Shown one piece after another: positions 1 to 7,654 of a stretch of 46,354 nucleotides of DNA. The notes beneath the pieces were generated by a model, which was not told the origin of the DNA, did not search any database, and saw only the letters and a list, made by a program, of their open reading frames with translations. This stretch comes from a virus. A program made the translations under genes and the position numbers. Every line of letters starts with the position of its first letter. Within the stretch, counting starts at the first letter, position 1. The DNA lies in IMG/VR virus record IMGVR_UViG_3300030102_000659, positions 1-46,354 of that record; one strand, 5' to 3'.

Positions 1-1018
1 TAGATTCTGGAATACTAGGTCTGCCTTTTACTTCGAAAAACCATCCCTCGTTTCTACAATACTCGTCTACTTCTTCTAACAAATAATTCGTTCTAGCTAA
101 TACTAACCAATCACCTTTTTCCATATCTACTAATTCTATGTTAGGCTCCCACCTAACTAATCCTTCTTCTTTTCTAGGTGTCCATTCTTTATAAACCCTA
201 GACCTAACTTGACCTATACACTGTTTTGCTACTTCATGAACTGCTGAAGGCACACGATACGATTGTTTTAAAACCATAGCGTTTTTAGAATTTTCTATTA
301 AGTAATCAACGTCAGCACCAGCCCATTTATAAATAGCTTGGTCATCATCTCCTGCAACATATATTCGTTTTGACTTTTCTGCAAGTTTACGTACCACCGC
401 CCACTGTAATGGAGATAAATCTTGTGCTTCGTCTACAAACATGACATCTAATTTAGGTATATCTCCTTCTGTTAAGAATTTTTGTAACATATCTGTATAA
501 TCTACTAAAAGTCTATCTTCTTTAAAAAGTTGTAAACCTCTAGCAAAACGTTCTAATTCAAACCAACCTACTGCATCTTCTACTTCATGCCATTGTTGTT
601 TTAATGGTATGTTTCTCATTCTAGCCAAGTTTTCGATAAACGCTAACCTATCGTCATGGGTCATACCGAATAAATGTCCGTCATCTGACGTAGTTCTACC
701 CGTAAGTTTTATGTTAAGTTTTTCATTAAGGTCTTTTATATCTGAACCACTTACCACACTTTCTCTAGTTAATCCTAGTTGTCTAAACGCTAATGAGTGT
801 AATGTTCTAAAATAAGGTAATTCTTTATTACTTATACTAAACTTATTCATAGCTCTTTCTTTGCCTTCGTTTACAGCTTTCTTAGTAAAAGTAAAAAATC
901 CTATTCTATCTGGACTGGTGCCTTGTTCTAATTCGTCTTCTATAAGACTTAATAGAGTGCTTGTTTTTCCTGTTCCAGGTGGTCCCAGAATAACTTGTGT
1001 GTGGTTAGGTAACGTCAT
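1..1018 (-). CDS. UvrD/Rep-like superfamily 1 DNA helicase (partial, 3' end outside window)
   Basis: Reading the minus strand from the ATG at 1018 gives an open frame of 339 codons that runs off the left edge. Visible SF1 helicase motifs in order: Walker A GPPGTGKTS (residues 12-20), a motif Ia-like FFTFTKKAV, Walker B FVDEAQD followed by SPLQW, motif III GDDDQAIYKWAGAD, and motif IV KQSYRVP. Motifs V and VI are not yet reached, so the C-terminal part is missing. Family members unwind DNA 3'-5' in replication or repair. The start overlaps the stop of the upstream AlkB-like gene in an ATGA, so the two are translationally coupled. Last visible gene of the replication/repair operon. Confidence 0.9.
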   Translation of the reverse strand, partial: MTLPNHTQVILGPPGTGKTSTLLSLIEDELEQGTSPDRIGFFTFTKKAVNEGKERAMNKFSISNKELPYFRTLHSLAFRQLGLTRESVVSGSDIKDLNEKLNIKLTGRTTSDDGHLFGMTHDDRLAFIENLARMRNIPLKQQWHEVEDAVGWFELERFARGLQLFKEDRLLVDYTDMLQKFLTEGDIPKLDVMFVDEAQDLSPLQWAVVRKLAEKSKRIYVAGDDDQAIYKWAGADVDYLIENSKNAMVLKQSYRVPSAVHEVAKQCIGQVRSRVYKEWTPRKEEGLVRWEPNIELVDMEKGDWLVLARTNYLLEEVDEYCRNEGWFFEVKGRPSIPES

Positions 1019-1602
1019 ATTCCTGTCCTGAAAGTTAAGTTAATTCTTTCTCCTGCTTCAACCATATCAGGAACGGCATGGGTAGATTTCATCTGGCTAT
1101 GTCCGTCAAATATTAATACGTCGCCATGTTCTAATATATAAGTATCTTCTTTTACTAAGAAATTTTCTATTTTTGTTTCTATCTCACTAGTATCTGTTTT
1201 TTGTTTTATTTCATTTTGATAATGTCGCCATGTAAATACTCTAGGTGCACCAAAAGATATAGATACTACAAGGTCATCTAACGTTGGAACAGTATCAGAA
1301 TGATGCGGTATGCCTTTACCATCAGTACCATAATAACCACATAAACAAAAAGAAAAGTCAACATTCATACCGTAATCTCTTAACAACATATGTTCTGTTA
1401 AAGTTTTTATTCTAAAGATTAAATGATTACTTGACCAAGGACGACCTTCATACGTTTTACCTGCATACGAAAATATATTTCCGAAACCTGCAGTACGTCT
1501 ACCTAATACTTTATGTCCTTTAAACTCTCGTATAGTTGGTTTATCCCAATCTTTAATAACTGGGTTTTGATTTTTAAAATATCCTTTTTTAAAATTTATC
1601 AT
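1015..1602 (-). CDS. AlkB-like 2-oxoglutarate/Fe(II) dioxygenase
   Basis: 195 residues. The double-stranded beta-helix iron site is visible: H101-S-D103 in GIPHHSDTVP, then SISFGAPRVF, then H175 in the stretch after GDVLIFDG, and R186/R192 in ERINLTFR, the 2-oxoglutarate-binding arginine pattern of AlkB. AlkB enzymes remove alkyl lesions (1-methyladenine, 3-methylcytosine) from DNA or RNA by oxidation. Length is normal for a minimal AlkB domain. Its ATG overlaps the stop of the primase gene by ATGA, and its stop overlaps the helicase start in the same way, so it belongs to a compact replication/repair operon. Substrate (host or phage DNA, or RNA) cannot be told from sequence. Confidence 0.87.
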   Translation of the reverse strand: MINFKKGYFKNQNPVIKDWDKPTIREFKGHKVLGRRTAGFGNIFSYAGKTYEGRPWSSNHLIFRIKTLTEHMLLRDYGMNVDFSFCLCGYYGTDGKGIPHHSDTVPTLDDLVVSISFGAPRVFTWRHYQNEIKQKTDTSEIETKIENFLVKEDTYILEHGDVLIFDGHSQMKSTHAVPDMVEAGERINLTFRTGI

Positions 1603-3122
1603 AATAAATTATCGTTAAAGTCTGGTAAGTCGTGGGGCTCATCCTGTGCTTTAAATTCATCTATATACCATACGTTTACGCCTTTGCCTTTTATGTTAAA
1701 AAAGTGAGGCTCTCCGTGTAGTTGTTTTAATTTAGATGTTAACTTATTTCTTTGGTATTCTTTAAAATTATTTCTATGTAAGTAATCCATTAAATCTAAT
1801 AACCTAAAATATGTTTTACCGTTATCTGTCCAAGGTTTATGTAATAATAACTCATCTCTTTCTCTAGCAGGTCTTTCAGTACAGAAAGCCTCTAACAATT
1901 CCATAAAATGTCCTTCTGTAGAACTTTCTTTAGGAACTTCTACTATAGTAATTGCATCTAGTAATTGTTGTATTATTTGTCTCCAAACATTCTCTTTCAC
2001 TTTAGGTGGTATTTTGTTAAGAGCATCCATACACTTACGTTGAAACCTGTTTTGATTAAGTAAGTCATCTGTTTCTAATTCTAATCTACCACCTTCTACA
2101 TCTAAAAACCATATCGGTGGGTCACTATCTTGTTTTGTAAGGTTACTGAATAAAGGTGTGCCACCGTTAGCACCAATACCAAACTTACGTGTTCTACATA
2201 ATGGACTATTACAATGACTTGCTATAGGTTGGTCATTACATCTGTAAAAATAATCTTTTCTTTGTAATTGTTTACCTACAGTTAAAACTTCTTGTGCACC
2301 TAATGGAGGTTGCATATATTTTATATTTATATCTTCTAATCTTTTTTCCCAATCATCTGGAAATTTCTTTCGTAGAAACACACCTACATTAAATAATCCT
2401 GAATTACGTGAGCCTTTAGGAAAACCTTGTACAACTAGATGTTGTATACACGGTGGTGCTTGGTCTAACCATTCCATAGTTTCTGTTAATGGACTGGCTT
2501 CTAATTTTTCTAAAGCACTAGGACTTAATTCAATATTATTTATATACTCTAAAAACTCTTGTGGACTTAATGCTGCTCCCTCTTTACCGTAAGCATAACG
2601 TGTAGAGTTTTCTCCACCAAAATAAGGCATATTTAACGTGCTACCTCTATCACCTCTTTCTAATAATAATTGTGTTTGTTTAGGAAATATTTCTGCTTGT
2701 CCATAACCGATGGACGCTGCAATCTGTCTTAGTTTTCTTTGTAACATCGAAGCTGCTACAGGCTCTTTTAAAAATATGTATATATGAGCTCCACCACTTT
2801 TACTACGGCAAAGCACTAAAGGAAGCTTTTGTTCAGCAATCTTTATTGCTAAATCTTTTAAATCTAATTGATATTCATCTACGTCTATGGCTCCCCATAC
2901 GCAGTTATTATGTTCATCTATAGGAACTATTCCCACACTTTGATGACCAGACAAATGGTCTTCCCACAACTTTAATAAATCACTATCAGATAGTTCTTTA
3001 GATATCGTTATGTTTTTACCACTTGCCTTTCCATCTTCTCTAGTTTCATTGCTAGCTGTAAAAGTTCCGTATGCTTGACGCAGTCCAGCATAACGCTTAG
3101 CGAACTCCCCTGCTAACGACAT
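1599..3122 (-). CDS. Archaeo-eukaryotic-type primase (TOTE-like AEP)
   Basis: 507 residues. The N-terminal half has the AEP primase pattern: WGAIDVDEY with D80 and D82 as metal ligands, then LCRSKSGGAHIYIF (residues 104-117), the sxH motif with H113, and a downstream basic/acidic strand near 144. A Cys/His cluster follows (C295, H303, C304, C309, in YRCNDQ...HCNSPLC), which looks like the zinc or iron-sulphur element seen after this primase domain. The C-terminal third is not recognised. AEP primases make RNA or DNA primers for replication. The closest family I recall is the primase domain of TOTE conflict systems and related phage proteins. Downstream of the two unknown proteins and upstream of AlkB in the same operon. 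Confidence 0.82.
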   Translation of the reverse strand: MSLAGEFAKRYAGLRQAYGTFTASNETREDGKASGKNITISKELSDSDLLKLWEDHLSGHQSVGIVPIDEHNNCVWGAIDVDEYQLDLKDLAIKIAEQKLPLVLCRSKSGGAHIYIFLKEPVAASMLQRKLRQIAASIGYGQAEIFPKQTQLLLERGDRGSTLNMPYFGGENSTRYAYGKEGAALSPQEFLEYINNIELSPSALEKLEASPLTETMEWLDQAPPCIQHLVVQGFPKGSRNSGLFNVGVFLRKKFPDDWEKRLEDINIKYMQPPLGAQEVLTVGKQLQRKDYFYRCNDQPIASHCNSPLCRTRKFGIGANGGTPLFSNLTKQDSDPPIWFLDVEGGRLELETDDLLNQNRFQRKCMDALNKIPPKVKENVWRQIIQQLLDAITIVEVPKESSTEGHFMELLEAFCTERPARERDELLLHKPWTDNGKTYFRLLDLMDYLHRNNFKEYQRNKLTSKLKQLHGEPHFFNIKGKGVNVWYIDEFKAQDEPHDLPDFNDNLL

Positions 3123-3124
3123 AA

Positions 3125-3898
3125 TTAAATAATCGTGTCGTCAACAACGTCGTTCTGCTGTTCTTGTTTTACATCTACATCACCAGACCTAGCTGCAGAC
3201 ATAAAGTCTTTAGCAACTTGGGCTACATTTAACGGTGTAGCACCTTCTTGGTTAACGCTATAAGCATTCCAACTACCTTTATCGTTAGATTGAGTAGTCG
3301 TTGTAAGTTTATAGGTATATGCGAACATAGGAGCTTCAACGGAGTCTCCTTTAGAATTCTGAACTCTAGCCATTCTTAACATAGTAAGCCATTTCCTAGC
3401 AACTCCTAACTGTGTAGAAGTAAATGCAAGAACTGCTTGTTGTGTAGATTCACCGTCAGAAACAAGTATGAAGAACTGAGCAGTTTCAACTATTTCGTTT
3501 CCATCGCTAGTGTAGTATCTTCTTGTTTCAGGGTCTCTAGTACATTTAGATAGTATAGAAATATCGTGGTTAGCGTTTACTAAACCACCACCTTTTTCTC
3601 TAGGAATCCATTCTATGTACTTTTTATTATAAGCACAAGGAACAATAGATATTCCTTTTTCTCCATCATAAGACTCACCAGTAACCGTGTTGTATAAATC
3701 GCCAGCTTTGGCACCTTCTACATAACTACCGTGTTGTCGTTGTAATTGTGGTGACATAGGTTGTAAAACTCTAATAAAAGGAATTGCGAAATCCTCTGTA
3801 GTAGTATCTTCTAACCCAGTACCGCCTGATAGTAGAGTATCGTCAAAAGTGCTTATAGCGTTTGACGGTGCCTCAACTATTTTATTTTCTTCTGCCAT
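3125..3898 (-). CDS. Conserved phage protein, possibly DNA-binding (replication module)
   Basis: 257 residues, soluble, with an acidic, disordered C-terminus (QEQQNDVVDDTII). The core IPFIRVLQPMSPQLQ, GISIVPCAYNKKYIEW and LAFTSTQLGVARKWL segments look like a compact beta-rich fold. An acidic tail plus its place two bases upstream of the primase gene would fit a single-strand DNA-binding protein, but I cannot show an OB-fold by eye. The start has AAGGA nine bases upstream. Function is an inference from context only. Confidence 0.75.
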   Translation of the reverse strand: MAEENKIVEAPSNAISTFDDTLLSGGTGLEDTTTEDFAIPFIRVLQPMSPQLQRQHGSYVEGAKAGDLYNTVTGESYDGEKGISIVPCAYNKKYIEWIPREKGGGLVNANHDISILSKCTRDPETRRYYTSDGNEIVETAQFFILVSDGESTQQAVLAFTSTQLGVARKWLTMLRMARVQNSKGDSVEAPMFAYTYKLTTTTQSNDKGSWNAYSVNQEGATPLNVAQVAKDFMSAARSGDVDVKQEQQNDVVDDTII

Positions 3899-3902
3899 AA
3901 TA

Positions 3903-4478
3903 TTAATCCTTCTTAATAGTAGCTTTAGTACCTATGTAGATACCAAAGGGCTCGGTTGGTATATCGTTCCCACTAGTAAACTGCTCTTTTACAAAAGCTT
4001 TTAGTGTACTAGGGTGAACACTCTGACGTACTTGTGGTGATAAACCTCTAGCTTGTAATGCCGAAACGGTTTCATCAACGACTAAACTTTCTTCACGTCC
4101 GAACTTTAAAAGAACCTCGTTCTTTATAAGTCCTTCATGACCGTTAGCCGTTAACCACTCGTACGCTTTTTCTTGGTTTGCTTTCGATATATGAGCGTTA
4201 TAAAATTCCGTAATAGAGATATTCTCTCCTGTACTTAATTTTATTTGAGTAAGTCCTGCGGCTTGCATAGCGTCAGGTAACTCTTGCTCCGAAGTCAAAC
4301 GAAGTTCTTCTTTTTTAGCTTTCAAATTAGCCTCTATCTCAGCTACTTCTGTAGCTAATTGAAGTTGTTTGTTCGCTAAAGCAGAAACTATAGAAAGTTC
4401 TCCATCAGAAACATCAGAGTCCCATTTTTGGGCGTCTGTAGTTCCGACGAGTTCTTCAAAAGTTGGTTTCTGATTCAT
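3903..4478 (-). CDS. Unknown coiled-coil protein of the replication operon
   Basis: 191 residues. A charged heptad-like helix (about residues 33-70, KQLQLATEVAEIEANLKAKK) is followed by a globular part with AYEWLTANGHEGLIKNEVLLKFG. No catalytic motif is recognised. Its 5' end overlaps the upstream gene by 23 bases and it lies four bases from the next gene, so it is co-transcribed with the primase. A role in recombination or DNA end handling is possible but unproven. Confidence 0.78.
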   Translation of the reverse strand: MNQKPTFEELVGTTDAQKWDSDVSDGELSIVSALANKQLQLATEVAEIEANLKAKKEELRLTSEQELPDAMQAAGLTQIKLSTGENISITEFYNAHISKANQEKAYEWLTANGHEGLIKNEVLLKFGREESLVVDETVSALQARGLSPQVRQSVHPSTLKAFVKEQFTSGNDIPTEPFGIYIGTKATIKKD

Positions 4479-4797
4479 CTATTTCTCCTTTCTGGTGTAA
4501 ATTGATATCAACGGGGTAGTATAAACCTTCCTGCCTATCCCACTTTAATATACTATATTTACCTCTATTATAAAATGCAGCGATAGAACACGCTACGCCT
4601 ATGGCGGCAGGGTCGCCAATCAAAAGTAAGTAATCCCCTTCTTTGTAGTCCTGTAGGAGTTTCTTCATTCTACGAACAGAAGGAGACGCACTTAACATTA
4701 TTTGTGTATTAGAAGGTAACAAAACTTCAAAATCACCATACTGTCTAGCAGAGGCAATATTTCTTCCTTGTACTTCTTGAACAACATATACTGTCAT
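4456..4797 (-). CDS. Small conserved phage protein, first gene of the replication operon
   Basis: 113 residues, mixed alpha/beta, with LLLIGDPAAIGVACSIAAFYNRGKY in the centre and a short acidic tail. No known domain recognised. It starts behind an AAGGAG Shine-Dalgarno in a leader that recurs before other first genes here (AAGAAAGGAGA). A TTTACT-17-TATTAT promoter lies about 35 bases further upstream, making this the first gene of the left operon that ends in the helicase. Confidence 0.78.
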   Translation of the reverse strand: MTVYVVQEVQGRNIASARQYGDFEVLLPSNTQIMLSASPSVRRMKKLLQDYKEGDYLLLIGDPAAIGVACSIAAFYNRGKYSILKWDRQEGLYYPVDINLHQKGEIDESETNF

Positions 4798-4829
4798 TTG
4801 TTTTCTCCTTTCTTATTTCTAGAAACTAA

Positions 4830-4858
4830 ATAATACTTACGATTAATTACAAAGTAAA
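4830..4858 (-). promoter_or_regulatory. Sigma70-like promoter for the replication operon
   Basis: Minus strand: -35 TTTACT (4858-4853), 17-bp spacer, -10 TATTAT (4835-4830). The same -35 hexamer continues as TTTACTTTG, and the base pattern AGTATTAT at the -10 matches the promoter before the 98-residue gene at 45086. Predicted start is close to 4823, leaving a short leader with AAGGAG before the ATG at 4797. Confidence 0.55.
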
Positions 4859-5015
4859 GTTATTAGTTATATGTTTTTTAAAAAATAAAATTTTTTCTGT
4901 AAAAAATTTTTAAAATTTACTAATATTACTAATAAACTAATACTGACCTTAAGATATTCTAGAGTTTTAGAGACTTTACCAATATTAGATTTTAAATAGT
5001 CAGTATTAAAAACAG

Positions 5016-5044
5016 TATAATTCTATTAGAGGGCACGAGAAAAA
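5016..5044 (+). promoter_or_regulatory. Promoter -10 plus 18-bp duplicated leader element (copy A)
   Basis: TATAAT at 5016-5021 is followed by TAGAGGGCACGAGAAAAA at 5027-5044. The same 18 bases occur on the minus strand at 45807-45790, again just after a -10-like hexamer. If transcription starts about seven bases after the -10, the shared sequence forms the first bases of the mRNA. It drives the only plus-strand gene, 70 bases downstream. Confidence 0.5.
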
Positions 5045-5113
5045 ATTTCGTCTTGAGCTATAAATCTACTAAGTTGTAATATATAATCTTACTTAGAAAT
5101 TAGAAAGATAAAC

Positions 5114-6565
5114 ATGAGTGATATTAAATATAAGTTTAAAACTAAACCATACGCACACCAATTAGAAGCGTTAAAAAAGTCTTGGAATAAAAAAGAATAC
5201 GCCTATTTTATGGAAATGGGAACAGGTAAATCTAAAGTTCTTATTGATAATATAGCTATACTTTATGACAAAGGTGGAATAAATTCTGCGATTATAGTTG
5301 CTCCTAAAGGAGTGTATAGAAACTGGTCAGAAAAAGAAATACCTACTCATATGCCAGACCACGTAGAAACACAAATAGCTGTGTGGAATCCAGCACCTAC
5401 TAAAAAACAAAAAGAAGAATTAATTAAATTATTCACCCCTAGTGATGATTTAAAAATATTAGTAATAAATGTTGAAGCTTTTAGCACTAAAAAAGGAGTA
5501 GCTTTTGTTGAAAGATTTATATTAGGACATTTACCGTTAATAGCTGTAGATGAATCAACCACTATTAAAAATCCAAAAGCACAAAGAACTAAGAATTTAT
5601 TAAAGTTAGCTATTAATACTAAATATAGAAGAATACTTACAGGCTTTCCTGTTACTCAATCACCGTTAGATTTATATAGTCAAAGTAGTTTCTTATCACC
5701 ACATTTGTTAGGTTATGCGTCATATTATTCTTTTCAAAACAGATATGCACAATTAATTAATCGTAAAATGGGGGCTAGGTCTTTTAGACAAGTTGTTGGT
5801 TATCAAAATTTAGATGAACTAAGTAAAAATGTAAATGAGTTCTCTTACAGAGTGCTAAAGAAAGAATGTTTAGATTTACCAGATAAAATATATCAACGTA
5901 GAGAAGTAGAACTAACACCAGAACAAAAGAAAGTTTATAAAGAATTAAAAGACTATGCTATAGCTGAATTAGATTCACACGAAATAGTTAGTGTAACTTC
6001 AATACTAACACAAATATTAAGATTACACCAAGTTGTTTGTGGTTTTGTAAAACACGATAACGGTGAAGAAGTAGAAGTTAAAAGTAATCGTTTGAATGAA
6101 TTAATAGATATTCTACAAGAAGTACAAGGTAAAACTATTATATGGGCTAATTATCAATACGATATAAAAAGAATATTAAAAACATTACAAGAAATAACAG
6201 GAACTGAAAGCGTAGCTACTTATTATGGTGAAACTCCTGATGAAGAACGTCAAGAAATTATACGTAGATTTCAAAACCCTAATTCAGAACTACAGTATTT
6301 AGTTAGTAACACACAAACAGGAGGTTATGGTATTACACTTACTGAAGCAAGTAATGTAATTTACTATAGTAATAATTACGACCTTGAAAAACGTTTACAA
6401 TCTGAAGACCGTGCTCACCGTATAGGTCAAACAAATAAAGTAACTTATATTGATTTAGTTGCTAAAGGCACTGTAGATGAAAAAATCGTAAAAGCTCTTA
6501 GAAATAAACTTGACCTAGCACAAGAAGTATTAGGTGATGAAAAATGGAAAGATTGGATTAACTAA
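5114..6565 (+). CDS. SNF2-family DEAD-like helicase/ATPase
   Basis: 483 residues, a compact two-RecA-domain SF2 protein. Motifs in order: Q-like PYAHQLEAL, Walker A MGTGKS (35-40), Walker B DEST with the SNF2-type extension TIKNPKAQR (146-158), motif III LTGFPVT (175-181), a C-terminal helicase half with SNTQTGGYGITL, and motif VI QSEDRAHRIGQ (429-439), which is diagnostic for SNF2. Such ATPases translocate on double-stranded DNA and remodel protein-DNA complexes; in phages they may help replication, recombination or resist host defence. It is the only plus-strand gene here and overlaps the end of the opposing virion operon tail-to-tail by eight bases, with no visible terminator. Confidence 0.93.
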   Translation: MSDIKYKFKTKPYAHQLEALKKSWNKKEYAYFMEMGTGKSKVLIDNIAILYDKGGINSAIIVAPKGVYRNWSEKEIPTHMPDHVETQIAVWNPAPTKKQKEELIKLFTPSDDLKILVINVEAFSTKKGVAFVERFILGHLPLIAVDESTTIKNPKAQRTKNLLKLAINTKYRRILTGFPVTQSPLDLYSQSSFLSPHLLGYASYYSFQNRYAQLINRKMGARSFRQVVGYQNLDELSKNVNEFSYRVLKKECLDLPDKIYQRREVELTPEQKKVYKELKDYAIAELDSHEIVSVTSILTQILRLHQVVCGFVKHDNGEEVEVKSNRLNELIDILQEVQGKTIIWANYQYDIKRILKTLQEITGTESVATYYGETPDEERQEIIRRFQNPNSELQYLVSNTQTGGYGITLTEASNVIYYSNNYDLEKRLQSEDRAHRIGQTNKVTYIDLVAKGTVDEKIVKALRNKLDLAQEVLGDEKWKDWIN

Positions 6566-7652
6566 CCATTCTAGCTTGTTTTATCGCTTCTCTATATTTT
6601 TGTGCATCAGTCATTAAAGAACCACCACCTGCCATCGCTCTCATAGGAACCATTGGACTACGTTTTGGTAATGAATCTAAAGGGTCAGGGTTAGTTGCAC
6701 TACCTATTTCACCACTTTTAATACCCATTTCGTAAAGCATTTGTGCATCTTCGTCACTTAATGCTTTACCACCTCTCATTATAATATCTATGTATTCTGA
6801 AAGTTTTGGGTTATTTCGAGTATATTCCTTATACAATTCTATGTCTTTTCTAAATAAATTTCCTAATTCTTCTCTTCTACTTATCTGTCTACCTTCTTGA
6901 TTCAGGTACCTCGAATCCTTCACGAAATCTTTTAAACGTTTTTTTGCTGCAGCTGTATTTAAATCGTCCATCACACTAGGATTAGTTGCACTACCTAACT
7001 CACCACTTTCAATATCCATTTTAGAAAGCATAAAAGCTATATCTTCGTCAGATATACCTCTACCTGATTGTCCTGATTGTGATTTATTAATATCATCCAT
7101 AATCATCTGTCGCATTATATCAGCATCAGAAGGTGAGATTGCTTCTTTAATTAAAGAAGCAATCTCATCTTTAAATGCAAGTGATTGACCGTCTTTAGCA
7201 TATAAAGGTCCACCCATGTTTTTGAAACCTATTGTATTCCTAACTTTTTCAGGTAAAGCCCTAAGTCCTGCTCCTTTTTTACCTGCAGGAACTGCTTGTA
7301 ATATACCACCACCATTACTCATCATTTGTGGTTCTTGATTGCCACTAGATATTAACATAGCTTTAGCTGTATCTAAAACATCTACAGCTGCACCTATATC
7401 GCCTTGTGTTCTACCTACTACTGCTTCAGCTAACATCATTGCGTCTTGTTCTACACTCATAGGAGCTTGTCCACCACCCATTTCAGGTTCCATAGGAGGT
7501 TCTTCAGGTGGCATAGGGGCACCCATAGGCATAGGGGGAGGTCCCATTGGTGCTGGTGCTCCACCACCCATTCCTGGAGGGGGTCCCATAGGGGCTCCTT
7601 GTGGTGGTTGCATCATACTTGCAATACCTGTTAATTTTTCATTAGGGTCCAT
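6558..7652 (-). CDS. Virion-type protein with Pro/Met/Gly-rich N-terminus and internal duplication
   Basis: 364 residues, function unknown. Residues 1-66 are low complexity (runs of P, M, G). The C-terminal half carries two copies of one unit: GISDEDIAFMLSKMDIESGE and ALSDEDAQMLYEMGIKSGEI, each followed by GSATNP, about 105 residues apart. Such composition is common in ejection or internal virion proteins of marine short-tailed phages, and it is the last gene of the block of six large proteins of this style. A clear AAGGAG lies before the ATG. A 34-bp perfect DNA palindrome lies inside the coding sequence. Confidence 0.72.
   Translation of the reverse strand: MDPNEKLTGIASMMQPPQGAPMGPPPGMGGGAPAPMGPPPMPMGAPMPPEEPPMEPEMGGGQAPMSVEQDAMMLAEAVVGRTQGDIGAAVDVLDTAKAMLISSGNQEPQMMSNGGGILQAVPAGKKGAGLRALPEKVRNTIGFKNMGGPLYAKDGQSLAFKDEIASLIKEAISPSDADIMRQMIMDDINKSQSGQSGRGISDEDIAFMLSKMDIESGELGSATNPSVMDDLNTAAAKKRLKDFVKDSRYLNQEGRQISRREELGNLFRKDIELYKEYTRNNPKLSEYIDIIMRGGKALSDEDAQMLYEMGIKSGEIGSATNPDPLDSLPKRSPMVPMRAMAGGGSLMTDAQKYREAIKQARMVS
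7134..7167. repeat. 34-bp perfect palindrome inside a coding gene
   Basis: Half-site TGAGATTGCTTCTTTAA (7134-7150) is followed directly by its exact reverse complement (7151-7167), with no loop. It lies in the 364-residue virion-type gene, where it encodes the segment EIASLIKEAIS. No T-run follows it on the minus strand, so it is not a terminator. Confidence 0.9.
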
Positions 7653-7654
7653 AG

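Larger units (their letters stand above)
4798..5113. promoter_or_regulatory. Divergent regulatory region between replication operon and SNF2 gene
   Basis: 316 bases without a gene, extremely A/T-rich. It holds the minus-strand promoter described separately, long A and T runs at about 4878-4918, and a block (4919-4942 plus 5027-5044) that recurs in inverted orientation at 45790-45925. A TATAAT hexamer at 5016-5021 points to the plus-strand gene. No convincing -35 is seen at 16-18 bases, so a phage or host activator may be required. Confidence 0.6.
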
